Assembly (NCBI RefSeq): GCF_020169515.1
Contig: NZ_JAHMHW010000009.1
Location: 124,001-188,000, forward strand
Direction: 5' to 3'
DNA from: Paenibacillus vietnamensis
GTDB lineage: Bacteria > Bacillota > Bacilli > Paenibacillales > Paenibacillaceae
DNA: 64,000 nucleotides
The notes under the pieces are model-generated. The model searched no databases, had not been told where the DNA came from, and worked only from the letters and a program-made list of their open reading frames with translations. Each line of letters starts with the position of its first letter. The stretch's first letter is position 1. Below are positions 42,688 to 52,807 of the stretch, piece by piece. Position numbers and translations under genes: made by a program.

Positions 42688-42790
42688 GTTGGACAAGCGG
42701 AAACGGCTTCGCCGTCCTCTGGCGGCGAAGCTTCGTTTCGCGGAGAATTCTAAGCCGATATAAGTGTGAACTTATAAATTCTTAGAATTG
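42688..42790. repeat. Dispersed intergenic element, copy 2
   Basis: The block GACAAGCGGAAACGGCT...CGCCGTCCTCTGGCGG...CTTCGTTTCGCG is shared with 56943-57070. It is followed by a hairpin (AATTCTAAG...CTTAGAATT) with an inner palindrome TATAAGTGTGAACTTATA. Confidence 0.65.
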
Positions 42791-42841
42791 AAAAAAAGAA
42801 GAAGCGGCTCCGGGCATGCCTCCATGCCTCGAGCCGCTTCT
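42790..42841 (-). terminator. Terminator downstream of lacZ
   Basis: AGAAGCGGCTC pairs perfectly with GAGCCGCTTCT, with an inner GGCATG/CATGCC stem, followed by seven T on the minus strand. It is about 170 bases after the lacZ stop; the gap contains short CCCCTGCCGATGT tandem repeats. Confidence 0.8.
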
Positions 42842-43010
42842 CCCCTGCCGATGTCCCCTGCCGATGTCCCCTGCGATGTATCTTGCGGATATATCTTGCC
42901 TGTCACGCATGATCGTATTATATTCCCTTGCCCGTCACGCATGACAGGATGTCAGGATACTCTCCCTTACCGGTCATGACGGGACATTCACTCGCTTAAG
43001 AACAGTCCAT

Positions 43011-46000
43011 CTATTTCTTTCCGCGAACACCGGACAAATAAAACTCAAACGCCATATCCGCATCGGACGGGATCCGGTATTCCGGATGCACCGGAGCGCC
43101 CCAGCTGTCGTCGCCGCCGACGCCCATCTGTCTGCCGGCCACGGTGACGACCGTGTAATGCACCTCCGGCAGCTCCCAGGCATGTGCGGCATGCTCCAGC
43201 TCAAACGCGGTATAAGGCGACAGGTTCATCTCGAGAGGCGCATCCGGCGCCGCGGCAATCTGCAGACCGCTGCCCCCGCTCTCCGTCAGGCTCACGCGGC
43301 GGACGCCGGTGCGGTTGCCCGACTCCTGCGGCACGAGGTACGGCGAAGGCAGATCCGCAACCTTCCTTTGGAACACGCCGAGACGTGCGCCGAATGCGCG
43401 GTCGATATAGTTCTCCTCGGGTCCCATCGCATACCATTCCGACGAGGCGTAATCGGCCGAAAGCTTAAACGATACCGCAAAAATCGGCAGCTCCGGCAAG
43501 CCCTGCGCCCCTTTGTATTCCGTAAGCACCCGGATCCGCCCGTCCGGATACACCGTGTACGTCATGCTGACGCCGATTCCGGCGTGGATGCTGAACGAGT
43601 AGTCGTAACGGACCGTCGCACTGCCCTCCGCCTCGTTCCGGCTGAGCTCCGCCGCCACGCAGCGGCGCGCCAGACTTGCCGCGTACCACGCACCTGCCTC
43701 ATAACCAAGCGCAAAGCCCTTGTCGTTGTCCGTCGTTGCCCGCCAGAACAGCGGGGTCGGCGGCGCGGCGATCAGCTCGCGGCTGCCGTAGCGCAGCGAC
43801 ACCAAGGAACCCGCCTGCTTGGAGAATATCGCCGCAAAACCTTCGCCCGTCACGCCGATATTGACGTCTCCCTCGACGACCTTCACTTGTCCGGCGCATG
43901 CGTCAGCGTCCTCTCCGCTTGCCTCATCCTCAAGCCGGAACACATGCTGTCCGAAAGCAACCTCGAAGCCCGCTTCCGCCCACAGCTCGTCCGACTTCAG
44001 CACAAGCGCCGCATGCAGGCAATACTCGCCGCCTTTGCCTTCCAGATTCGGCAGCATAAACTTGACGAACCCTTCGCTCTGCGCCTGAACATCCACCTTC
44101 GTCAGCCAAGCAAACACCTCTTCGCCTTCGCGGTACAGCCTTGCCTGAAGCAGCAGCCGGTCCGTTCCCTCAAAGAGATTTCCGTTCACAATCCGTACCC
44201 CGTCTCGCTGCGGCACAAGCTTGATGTTCTGATAGAGGAACTTGACCTCCTGCATTTTCGGCGTAACCGTGCGGTCTGCGAACACAATGCCGTTGCCGCA
44301 GAAGCTGTAGTCCGTCGGACGGTCGTCAAAGTCGCCGCCGTAAGCCAAATATTCGCGGCCGACACGGTTTTGCTTCACGAGCGACTGATCGATATAATCC
44401 CAGATGAAGCCGCCCTGGTACATCGGATAACGATCCTCAAGCTCCGTGTACTTATGCAGCCCCCCGACCGAGTTGCCCATCGCATGCATATATTCGCAGC
44501 TGATGTACGGCTTCTCCGGGTTCGCCTGCAGGTATGCCTCAATATCCGCCGGCTTCGCGTACATCCGGCTTTCCATGTCGCTCGTCTCATTATAGTCGCG
44601 GTTGTGGAAAACACCCTCGTAATGGACCAGACGCCCCGGATCCGCCTTGCGGAAATAGTTCGACACGTTAAGGATCACCTCTCCCGCGTACGACTCGTTG
44701 CCGCACGACCAGATCAGGATGGACGGATGATTTTTATCCCGCTCCAGCATCGATACCGCCCGGTCCATAACGATCGGCTGCCATTCCGGCAGATTCCCGG
44801 GAACGTTCCAGGAAGGCTCGACCGCGCCCATCTTTTGCCACGAGCCATGCGATTCCAGATTCATCTCGTCGATCACGTACACGCCGTACTCGTCGCAAAG
44901 CTGGTACCACAGCGTCTGGTTCGGGTAATGCGAGGTCCGGACCGCGTTAATGTTGTTCCGCTTCAGCGTCGCAATGTCCCAAAGCATATCCTCTTTCGTG
45001 ATCGTACGTCCGCTGCGGCAGTTGAACTCATGACGGTTAACGCCCTTAAATACGATCCGCTTGCCGTTTAAGCACATTAATTTGTTTTTCATTTCGAAGC
45101 GGCGGAAACCTATCTTCTGCACGATCGCCTCAACCAGCTCGCCGTCACCGTTCATGATTGAGATGTACGCCTTGTACAAATACGGGAGCTCCGCGCTCCA
45201 AAGCTTGACCGCTCCCGCCGAAGCGCTCATGCGTAATGTCCCGTCCTGGAACCTGCCGCTCTCCATCATCACCGTCCGCCCCGAAGCATCCTTCAGCTCA
45301 AGCCGTGCGAAGGCACCCGGGTGCTCCTGCTGCAGCAGCTCCAAATCGACCGTCAGCGTTCCCTTCGAATACGAATCGTCGAGATCGGCCCGCACCCGCA
45401 AATCCCTTACATGAAGGTCCGGCACCGTATACAGATACACATCGCGAAAAATACCCGAGAACCGCCAAAAATCCTGATCCTCCAGCCAGCTTCCGGTGCT
45501 CCGCTGATACACCTCGACGGCCAGCTTGTTCTCCCCTTCGCGGATAAATGGCGTCAGCTCAAATTCGGAAGGCGTAAAGCTATCCTCCGCATAACCGACG
45601 AACTCACCGTTCAGCCATACATAGAAGGCCGACTCCACTCCCTGGAACGAAATGTAGACAGGCTTCCCCTGCATCAGCTCCGGCAGCTCGAAGTGCTTCA
45701 CATAGCTGCCGACGGGATTATCCTGCGGCAGATGCGGCGGCCGGACCGGATCCAGTCCGTCCCACGGATACATTGTGTTCACATACTGCGGCGCGCCGAA
45801 GCCCTGCAGCTGAATATGGCCCGGCACCTGAATGTCCGCCCAACCGCTGCAATCATAATTTATGTCATAAAATAACGCTTCACGTTCCTCCGAGGTCCCC
45901 GCATAGCTAAACTTCCAGCTGCCGTTCAGCTCCTGCCGCAGCTCCATAGGAGCTCCGGCCTCGGCCTCCTCCATCGTCCGGTAATACCGGTGGTCCGAAT

Positions 46001-46073
46001 GGGCGTCCAGCCTGTTCACCCTAAATACGCTTACGTCGCTTAACCAAGCCAGCTCCGGCTTCTTTGCTTCCAT
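43011..46073 (-). CDS. lacZ: Beta-galactosidase, glycoside hydrolase family 2
   Basis: A 1020-residue LacZ-type enzyme that hydrolyses terminal beta-D-galactose. The five-domain order is visible: jelly-roll (ELNGSWKFSYAGTSEEREAL, GAPQYVNTMYPWDG), Ig-like (WLEDQDFWRFSGIFRDVYLY), TIM barrel (VNRHEFNCRSGRTITKEDML), second Ig-like and the C-terminal super-sandwich. The acid/base Glu is in WSCGNESYAGE, the nucleophile in PYISCEYMHAMGNS. I chose the ATG at 46073, after GGAGGAGAAGAG; the frame extends to 46139 without a better site. No signal peptide. It follows the secreted GH43 gene by 124 bases, so it likely cleaves galactosides imported by the cluster's ABC system. Confidence 0.94.
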   Translation of the reverse strand: MEAKKPELAWLSDVSVFRVNRLDAHSDHRYYRTMEEAEAGAPMELRQELNGSWKFSYAGTSEEREALFYDINYDCSGWADIQVPGHIQLQGFGAPQYVNTMYPWDGLDPVRPPHLPQDNPVGSYVKHFELPELMQGKPVYISFQGVESAFYVWLNGEFVGYAEDSFTPSEFELTPFIREGENKLAVEVYQRSTGSWLEDQDFWRFSGIFRDVYLYTVPDLHVRDLRVRADLDDSYSKGTLTVDLELLQQEHPGAFARLELKDASGRTVMMESGRFQDGTLRMSASAGAVKLWSAELPYLYKAYISIMNGDGELVEAIVQKIGFRRFEMKNKLMCLNGKRIVFKGVNRHEFNCRSGRTITKEDMLWDIATLKRNNINAVRTSHYPNQTLWYQLCDEYGVYVIDEMNLESHGSWQKMGAVEPSWNVPGNLPEWQPIVMDRAVSMLERDKNHPSILIWSCGNESYAGEVILNVSNYFRKADPGRLVHYEGVFHNRDYNETSDMESRMYAKPADIEAYLQANPEKPYISCEYMHAMGNSVGGLHKYTELEDRYPMYQGGFIWDYIDQSLVKQNRVGREYLAYGGDFDDRPTDYSFCGNGIVFADRTVTPKMQEVKFLYQNIKLVPQRDGVRIVNGNLFEGTDRLLLQARLYREGEEVFAWLTKVDVQAQSEGFVKFMLPNLEGKGGEYCLHAALVLKSDELWAEAGFEVAFGQHVFRLEDEASGEDADACAGQVKVVEGDVNIGVTGEGFAAIFSKQAGSLVSLRYGSRELIAAPPTPLFWRATTDNDKGFALGYEAGAWYAASLARRCVAAELSRNEAEGSATVRYDYSFSIHAGIGVSMTYTVYPDGRIRVLTEYKGAQGLPELPIFAVSFKLSADYASSEWYAMGPEENYIDRAFGARLGVFQRKVADLPSPYLVPQESGNRTGVRRVSLTESGGSGLQIAAAPDAPLEMNLSPYTAFELEHAAHAWELPEVHYTVVTVAGRQMGVGGDDSWGAPVHPEYRIPSDADMAFEFYLSGVRGKK

Positions 46074-46142
46074 TCTCTTCTCCTCCATGCCAATCATATC
46101 TCTGTAAATATGAAGCTTATAATTTTTATCGTTAAACAAAGC

Positions 46143-46183
46143 TCAGCGACCGCTCCCCATCAAATGACGGAAAGCGATCGCTG
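46143..46183 (-). terminator. Hairpin between the GH43 gene and lacZ
   Basis: AGCGACCGCT and AGCGATCGCT form a stem with one mismatch about 15 bases after the GH43 stop codon. The T run after it (GCTTTGTTT on the minus strand) is weak, so partial read-through into lacZ is possible. Confidence 0.6.
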
Positions 46184-46196
46184 CTTTTCAAGCATG

Positions 46197-49100
46197 TTAT
46201 TTCGCTACCTTCACTTCTGCCGAGCCTAACGTTTCATGACCTGCCAAGTCGGTAACGGAATAAGTGATCGTATACACTCTTCCGTTTCCTGTGCCGGAGC
46301 GCTCTGCCCGGAGCAAAAAGTCGACATCGTCCGTACCTGACTCGGCTTCCTGAATATCGCCCGTTGTGTTGCCGTCGTCCTCTCCATCGTCCGGTTCATT
46401 GCTGGTGATGGACACAAGCTTGATCCCAGCCACGCCGGAACCGCCGTCTTCCGCCGATACCGACATATGAACCGGAATCATTTTGTGATTCGGCGTTCCG
46501 AGTACGGTTTTGCTTGGACTAAGCTTCAACACCGGTTTCGTCTTGTCGATGTTCACCGTAAAGGTTTTGACCGCTTCGACATTGCCGGCCAAATCCGTGC
46601 TCCGGAACTCGATCACCGATTTTCCTTCGTCCGAGATAATGAACGGCCCGTCATAAACCTTCCATTGGCCGCCATTCAACCGGTACTCCGTCAGCTTTAC
46701 GCCTGCGCCGTCATCTGCCGCATTCAGCGTCAGCGTCACATCGGATTTGTACCATCCGCTGCCGTTTTCCGGATGCTCGGAGGCCGCTGCGGCCGTCGTA
46801 ACCGGTGCCGTTTTATCCAGCGGCGTCCCGAACACCTTCACCTCGCCCAGCTGAGGAGTGTACCAGTTCGTCGGATTGTTGTGCAGCTTCGCATCGATCA
46901 GCTGGACCCGAACGTATCTGGCCTCTCCGGTCAGCTTGTCCGTTGTGAAGCCGTAATCCAGGTTGTCCGTACGGTCCAAAGCCGTCGTAAAGCTGACTCC
47001 GTCCGTGCTCGTTTCGATTTTGTACTTCGGATAACCTTCCGAGCCCTTATGCAGATACCAGGAAATCTGGATATTGCTCAGGTTATAGACATCTCCAAGA
47101 TCAACGGTCCACCACTTCGGCCAAGTCGCATTAGCGGACACCCAGTTTGTATAGTAATCCCCGTCGTTCACTTTGGAGGCTTTGCCGTTGTCCAGCCAAT
47201 CCTGCGCGTAAGCAGGTTTTCCTTCGGACAAAAGCAGCCCGTCCTGCACCGGAACGACAACTCCCGTCTCTCTGTTAAAGAGAACTTTATTGTAGTAATC
47301 GTAGGAAGCATAACCGTTGTTAAAAGCAATCGGCAGCCAGCGCTGCGTCGAGCCCGTTGCGCCGCTCGCCCACCCGTGCAGCCATCGGTTCGCATGCATC
47401 ATGGAGGAGGTTGTTTCCGTGCCTTCGATCGTCCATACTCCGCCCGACTGCGCGGAGAAGGTCGAGGTGCTGCCGATCGGACGCAGCTCCGACCACGGTC
47501 CTTCCACCGACGGAGCGGAGGAATACATCGCCTTGCTCGGATACCAGCCGGCCGCTTCCGAAGTGAACAGGTAGTAGTAGCCGTCCTTCACGATCATGCT
47601 CGGCGCCTCGCGGTGCTGGCCTTCATGGATTTTGGCCACTTGCCTTACGACGTCGGTATATTCGGCGTTAAGCTCGTACATGAACAAATCGCTGTTCGTA
47701 TTGCCCGCCGAAATCATATACGCTTTGCCGTCCGTGTCTTTAAAGAACGTAATGTCCCTTGAATCGTTGCCTTCCGGCCTAAAGCTGCCGTTGAAGGTTA
47801 ACGCCTCGCCCGGATCTCCCGACATCGAAGCCGCTCTTCCGAGCGAGTAGTCCTTGTTGTTCTCATAGTGCATCCACGCTACGACATTACCCGTTGCTTC
47901 GTTGTAGGTAAAATACAGCCCTTCGAATTTGCAGGCAGCCAGATCCGGATGCGAGGTGCGGTCCAGAACGACCTTTTTCTCCGACCATGTCTTTCCGTCC
48001 TGCGACGTTTGAACGTTGATCTGCTTAAAGCCGTTCGCATCGCTCTCGTATTGATAATAGTAATAAGTCGAGCCCGCTTTCAGTGTAGGGAAAATCCGGG
48101 CGTTTCCTTCTTCATCCAGCCAGTTCATCTTAACCGTATTGTCGTACAGCTCAAGATTGCCCGGCACGGCAAAGGTTTTAGCGGCAGCCGTTACCGAAAT
48201 TTCGGATTCCCCGCCCGGATGCACGGCCTTCACTTTGTAATAATAGGTTTGATTAACCTTCAAGCCGTGATCGGCAAATTCGTTTGCTCTGCCGTTGTAT
48301 ACCTCGGCATACGTTCCGTTTTCCTCCGTCGAACGGTACAGGATGTAGCCCGCTGCATTCGGAACGCCATTCCACTTCACGTTCACGTTAGTCGCCTCTT
48401 TGGCGCCCACGGACGTGACGAACGGCATCGCCGTAATGCCCTGCGGCGTATCCAGCTTCATATCCGACGAATAAATTTTCACCTCATGAAGACCCGTATA
48501 CCAGGTTACCGGACGGTCCGCATTGTTCGTATGGCCGAATTGGCCGAGAATCGTCACACGGACGTAACGGTATTTGTCCTTCAGCTTATGGCTGTTGAAG
48601 GAAGTCGTACGGTTGGCGCTCTGATCGATTAACAGATCATAGTTTTTATCGTCGTTGCTGCCTTCGATTTTGTACGTAACGTACACTTCCGAGCCGTTCC
48701 ATTCCCGCCAGCTCAGATCGATGCGGCTCAAATCGTATTCGCGGCCCAAGTCAACCCGCCATGTAACCGGGAAGGTGCCGCCAAATTCGTAATAATTCAA
48801 ATAATTGCCGTCGTTAGCCGCCGCCGGATTCGTTCCCGCGCTTGCGGCAACCGGCTTGCCTTCCGATACGAGCAAATCCTTCGACGTTTCGAAACGGCCC
48901 GTCTGCGCATTCAAGTCCCAGTCGCCTGCATAGCTAATTTCCGCAACGCCGTTGTCCAATTGCAGCGGAAGCCAAATGTACTGCGAGTTCATAAGCGCAG
49001 TCGGATTCCAGCGGTCGCCCACATAGACGTAAGATGTCTTTTCCGTTCCATACACGCTCAAAATAAAGGAAGATTGCGTATAGTAGGTAGCCGGGTCGCC

Positions 49101-52100
49101 GAACAGCTTCAGCTCCGACCATTTGCTCTTATCCGTCAGGGACGTTGTCGTCGCATAGTTTCCTTGGTTCGGATACCAGCCGGACAAGCCCGAGGTGAAC
49201 ATGTAATAGATGCCGTCCTTCTTCACGATGGCCGGCGATTCCCGCTTGCCGCCCGGGAACAGGGTGTACAGGAATTTTTCCGTGTACAGATAATCGTCGG
49301 TAAGCTTAAAAACATTCATATCCGCGTTGTTGTTGGAAGAAGAGAACAGATACGCGGAGCCGTCGTCATCCTGGAACACGGTAAAGTCGCGCGACTGCAT
49401 GCCGCCCGGCTGGAACCGGTACAGGTATTCGTAGTCGCCGTCGACCGTGTCGGACACCGCTACGACGACATTGGCCTGGTTGTAGTTGCCCGCTTCCTCC
49501 CAATGTCCCCAAAGCACGTATTTGCTTGTTTTTTTGTTATAAACGACCTTCGGACGCTCGATCTTCGCCGATGCCAGCTCCGGATGCGAAGCCGTCGTCA
49601 GAACCGTATTGCGGAACTCCCACGTCTTCAAGTCTTTGGAAGCATAGACGGAAACGCCGTTCAGCACCGCCGAATTATGCCCTTTGTCTTCGCCGAACCA
49701 GTAGTACGTGTCCTCAACCTTGATGATATGGCCGCCGTGAGCCTGAATCATGCCGCCCTCGTCGTCAAACCAGAACTCTCCGTTGCGGATCAGATTCGGG
49801 TCGCTGCTGCGGTCCTCCACTTTCACCGTCGCCTGGATGACCGTATTCGTTCCTTTGATGGTGCCGTCCGCCTTAAAGGTTCCGGCAGCCGCATAATCCG
49901 CAGGATCGACTTCAGCCCATTCCACTGCCACGGTGGTGTACAAATTGTTCGTGTAGTCTACCTTCACCAGCTCAGGCAATCTAGGTTCAAAGCCTTTGCC
50001 CGTATAGACGGTGAGCGGATTCAGCGTTCTTGGCGTCGAAAGCCCGTGGACCAGACGGCTCCATTCCGCCTCGTTAATCCGCTTGAAGCTGCCCGCAAGC
50101 GCTCCCGACGGAAGCGTGAAGAAGCTTGCCGCCTCCTGCGTCCATGCGCCTTCCGTATCCTTCGTGGAGGATAGCGACCACGAGCCGTTCGTGAAGGTGT
50201 ATTTGTACCATTTGTCCTCCGAATTCAGCTTGAAGGTATCGCTGCCCTCGATGGCTGTCACCAGCTCCGGACTTACGCCCAGCTCCGTCCAGTTTCTGCC
50301 GTTGCGGCTGACCGCATAATGAAGCTTTTCGGCGCCGTCCGCCATTTTGTTATAAGCGAACAGGTAAGCGGAGAACTCGTCCTGCTCCAAAATCGTCACA
50401 TCAAACACTTTCGTACCGGTCGCGCTGCCCCGCTTAATCGAAGCTGTCAGCTTAACCTGCAAATCGCCTTGGCCGATCGCCGGCCTTCTTACCATGCCGT
50501 CCGGCCGCAAATACGTCTCATGGTCGGATTTCCAGCTGATTTCCGTGCCGTTGGCTCCGGTTTGAGGCAAAGTCAGCTTGGCGGTCACCTGATTCGTCTT
50601 CCCGATCGTCAGGACCGATTGATCGACCGCCACCGCATCGGCATCGGAGAGCTCTGCCAGCACGGTCAGGTTGAATGTTTTCGTCAAAGTGACGTTGCCG
50701 CGCTTGATCGTGGCCGTAAGCACGACAGCCGCATTTTCCTCGCCGAACGCCGGACGGGTTACTTTGCCCGTACCGTCGACGAATTCCGGTTTATCGGACT
50801 GCCAAAAAATGCTCGAGCCGTTCGCTCCCTGTACCGGAAGCGTCAAATGGCTCATCACCTTGCTCAGATCGCCCGGAAGCGTCAGCGCAGCCTGATCCGC
50901 AGCCGCTTTCCCGGCATCCTCCGTCTGCGTGAACAAAGCGATCTCCGCAGGGCCGAGAGCGCGGTTGAACACGTAGAAATCGTCGATTTTACCGTCCAGA
51001 TAAGGATCCGCGCTGAACATTGACCGGCCGATATAGTTCAGGGTCGTATTTCCGAGATCCTTCGGCTTCAGCGTAATGCCTGCATTGCGCGCAACCTCCA
51101 CCCCATCGACGTACAGAATAGCTGTGTTGCCTGAGAGCGTCATGGCGTAATGAACCCATTTGTTCGCCGCCTGCTGGGCCGGGCTTTTTCCGACGATTTG
51201 CTCGGCTCCGCCGTTTTTGAGGACGAAACGCGATTCTCCGCCGTTCGTCGCCGTTGTGAAGAACATGTAATTGTTCGTGCCCAGTCCGATATCGAAGACG
51301 CGAGCCCACTGCTTCAGCGTATCCTGCTTCACCCAGGTCGCAATCGTCATATCGTTCAGATCCTTGACGATACCGGCCGGGAGCGTCACATGGCCGTTCG
51401 TGCCGTTCAAATCGACGGCTCCGCCCGTTCTGCCCGCTGTCCACGATGCTCCTCCAGCCAGTGTGGCTTTGCCCGTATTGCTGCTTCCGTTAACGGGAGC
51501 CGCTTGCGTGCCGGAGGTTTCGTCGAAGGAATACGCCGCCACAATACCCGGCAGCTTGTCCGGCGATTCCGGCAGCACCAGCACGGTCGTTACGCTGATC
51601 GTCTCCGCCTTCACTTCATACTTATTGATCTCGGCGGCAACCTGGTAGTAGTAAGTGACGCCTGAGGCGAGACCGGTGTCGACAAACGATGTTTCCGTTC
51701 CGCTGTAAACCGCCGCGAAGCCCGAGGTCGGGCTAGTGGAACGATATACGCGGTAGGTCGCCCCTTCCAGCTCGCTCTCCCAGCCGATCGTCGCAGCCGT
51801 TGCCGTTACGTTCGACGCCTGTACGGCGCCCGGCGCGGACGGCTTCGGATCCGGAATGTTCCACACTTGCACGTCGTCCAGCGCGGACGGCTCCCATCTC
51901 GAGCGGAAGCCCGGCTTGCCTGTCGGCAGCGCCGTGTCCGTTACGTCGAAATAGAGCGCATCGTCCACATAAGCCTTAATCGAGCTGCCTTCGACGACGA
52001 ACCGCATCTTGTACCATTTGTTCGCTTCGACAGGATAACCGACCTCCTTCAAGGTCGTGCTGGTTCCATTCACCTTTTTGGAAATGACAAACTTCTTGTC

Positions 52101-52619
52101 CTTCGGCTGAGGCTGGAATAAGTAGTAGTTGTTCGCATCCTTATAACGGACATAAATGCCGGGATAAGCGCCTGCTCCAAGCGCCTTTACTTTCGCTTCG
52201 TAAACATAATCGTCGCCGGTTTCCGCCGCTATGGTTGCCAGCGCTTCGTCGCCGGCGTTAACATACAGCATCTTGTTGCCTGCAGCTGCGGAATCGTCGG
52301 CATTTTTAATAATGCTGCTGTTATTAAGCGTCCAGCCCTCCAGATTGCCGTCCTGAAAATCATCCTCGAACAGCGGTCCGGCCGCCGCTTCCGCTAATGC
52401 CTGGGACTGCTCCGCAGGCTGCTCTTCTGCAGATTGCTCCGCTTGCTGCTCTGCTGCCTGCTGTTCCGCTTCAAGCTGTCCTTCCGGCGCGTGCCCGCCG
52501 GCCTGCTCCTCCTGCTGGACCTCGGCTTCCTCGGCCGACGCCGCATACGCAGGCATTGTGCCCGGCAGCGCGATCATCAGCGCCAGCATCACTTTCGATA
52601 ATGCAGGAATGGATTTCAT
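46197..52619 (-). CDS. Giant secreted multidomain glycoside hydrolase with two GH43-like modules
   Basis: A 2140-residue exported protein. Order by residue: signal peptide 1-26; Glu/Gln/Ala linker to 75; jelly-roll module (LFEDDFQDGNLEGWTL) about 80-255; Fn3 260-341; LamG-type lectin 355-561; two Ig-like repeats 571-741; GH43-like N-part and Big_4-type domain to 935; first GH43 module 945-1245 with IQAHGGHIIKVEDTYYWFGE, SRDFTVFQDDD and RESPAIVKKDGIYYMFTSG; CBM32-like 1247-1380; Fn3 1386-1483; second GH43 module 1486-1793 with SRDITFFKD and REAPSMIVKDGYYYLFTSE but lacking the AHGG motif; CBM32-like 1798-1931; OmpL47/Ig-like domains to the end. No SLH or sortase motif, so release or non-covalent binding is likely. 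It probably trims arabinose or galactose side chains from a polymer. GGGAGG precedes the ATG. Confidence 0.88.
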   Translation of the reverse strand: MKSIPALSKVMLALMIALPGTMPAYAASAEEAEVQQEEQAGGHAPEGQLEAEQQAAEQQAEQSAEEQPAEQSQALAEAAAGPLFEDDFQDGNLEGWTLNNSSIIKNADDSAAAGNKMLYVNAGDEALATIAAETGDDYVYEAKVKALGAGAYPGIYVRYKDANNYYLFQPQPKDKKFVISKKVNGTSTTLKEVGYPVEANKWYKMRFVVEGSSIKAYVDDALYFDVTDTALPTGKPGFRSRWEPSALDDVQVWNIPDPKPSAPGAVQASNVTATAATIGWESELEGATYRVYRSTSPTSGFAAVYSGTETSFVDTGLASGVTYYYQVAAEINKYEVKAETISVTTVLVLPESPDKLPGIVAAYSFDETSGTQAAPVNGSSNTGKATLAGGASWTAGRTGGAVDLNGTNGHVTLPAGIVKDLNDMTIATWVKQDTLKQWARVFDIGLGTNNYMFFTTATNGGESRFVLKNGGAEQIVGKSPAQQAANKWVHYAMTLSGNTAILYVDGVEVARNAGITLKPKDLGNTTLNYIGRSMFSADPYLDGKIDDFYVFNRALGPAEIALFTQTEDAGKAAADQAALTLPGDLSKVMSHLTLPVQGANGSSIFWQSDKPEFVDGTGKVTRPAFGEENAAVVLTATIKRGNVTLTKTFNLTVLAELSDADAVAVDQSVLTIGKTNQVTAKLTLPQTGANGTEISWKSDHETYLRPDGMVRRPAIGQGDLQVKLTASIKRGSATGTKVFDVTILEQDEFSAYLFAYNKMADGAEKLHYAVSRNGRNWTELGVSPELVTAIEGSDTFKLNSEDKWYKYTFTNGSWSLSSTKDTEGAWTQEAASFFTLPSGALAGSFKRINEAEWSRLVHGLSTPRTLNPLTVYTGKGFEPRLPELVKVDYTNNLYTTVAVEWAEVDPADYAAAGTFKADGTIKGTNTVIQATVKVEDRSSDPNLIRNGEFWFDDEGGMIQAHGGHIIKVEDTYYWFGEDKGHNSAVLNGVSVYASKDLKTWEFRNTVLTTASHPELASAKIERPKVVYNKKTSKYVLWGHWEEAGNYNQANVVVAVSDTVDGDYEYLYRFQPGGMQSRDFTVFQDDDGSAYLFSSSNNNADMNVFKLTDDYLYTEKFLYTLFPGGKRESPAIVKKDGIYYMFTSGLSGWYPNQGNYATTTSLTDKSKWSELKLFGDPATYYTQSSFILSVYGTEKTSYVYVGDRWNPTALMNSQYIWLPLQLDNGVAEISYAGDWDLNAQTGRFETSKDLLVSEGKPVAASAGTNPAAANDGNYLNYYEFGGTFPVTWRVDLGREYDLSRIDLSWREWNGSEVYVTYKIEGSNDDKNYDLLIDQSANRTTSFNSHKLKDKYRYVRVTILGQFGHTNNADRPVTWYTGLHEVKIYSSDMKLDTPQGITAMPFVTSVGAKEATNVNVKWNGVPNAAGYILYRSTEENGTYAEVYNGRANEFADHGLKVNQTYYYKVKAVHPGGESEISVTAAAKTFAVPGNLELYDNTVKMNWLDEEGNARIFPTLKAGSTYYYYQYESDANGFKQINVQTSQDGKTWSEKKVVLDRTSHPDLAACKFEGLYFTYNEATGNVVAWMHYENNKDYSLGRAASMSGDPGEALTFNGSFRPEGNDSRDITFFKDTDGKAYMISAGNTNSDLFMYELNAEYTDVVRQVAKIHEGQHREAPSMIVKDGYYYLFTSEAAGWYPSKAMYSSAPSVEGPWSELRPIGSTSTFSAQSGGVWTIEGTETTSSMMHANRWLHGWASGATGSTQRWLPIAFNNGYASYDYYNKVLFNRETGVVVPVQDGLLLSEGKPAYAQDWLDNGKASKVNDGDYYTNWVSANATWPKWWTVDLGDVYNLSNIQISWYLHKGSEGYPKYKIETSTDGVSFTTALDRTDNLDYGFTTDKLTGEARYVRVQLIDAKLHNNPTNWYTPQLGEVKVFGTPLDKTAPVTTAAAASEHPENGSGWYKSDVTLTLNAADDGAGVKLTEYRLNGGQWKVYDGPFIISDEGKSVIEFRSTDLAGNVEAVKTFTVNIDKTKPVLKLSPSKTVLGTPNHKMIPVHMSVSAEDGGSGVAGIKLVSITSNEPDDGEDDGNTTGDIQEAESGTDDVDFLLRAERSGTGNGRVYTITYSVTDLAGHETLGSAEVKVAK

Positions 52620-52755
52620 GAAGTCATTTCCTCCCGTTCAGAGAAATTAAGCGCTTTCACGCTTGCTCGATTATCATTATAACAATGGCGTAACCGACGC
52701 TTTACCGTTATATTGACAACCTTTGCTTCTATTTTGACCTCTTATTCTCAAGCAA

Positions 52756-52795
52756 GGCTGTCTCATCAGTATTAAAAACCACTTCTGAGACAGCC
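52756..52795 (-). terminator. Hairpin after the binding-protein gene
   Basis: GGCTGTCTCA pairs with TGAGACAGCC. It lies just after the stop codon of the lipoprotein gene at 52808 and separates the transporter genes from the GH43 gene. The T run is poor, so it may attenuate rather than stop. Confidence 0.6.
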
Positions 52796-52807
52796 CTGAT
52801 CATGAAC

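Noticed and set aside
43086..45071. 661-codon plus-strand frame opposite lacZ
   Set aside because: It is the antisense mirror of the G+C-rich lacZ gene, has Arg/His/Leu-rich composition typical of antisense frames, and no ribosome binding site or family motif.
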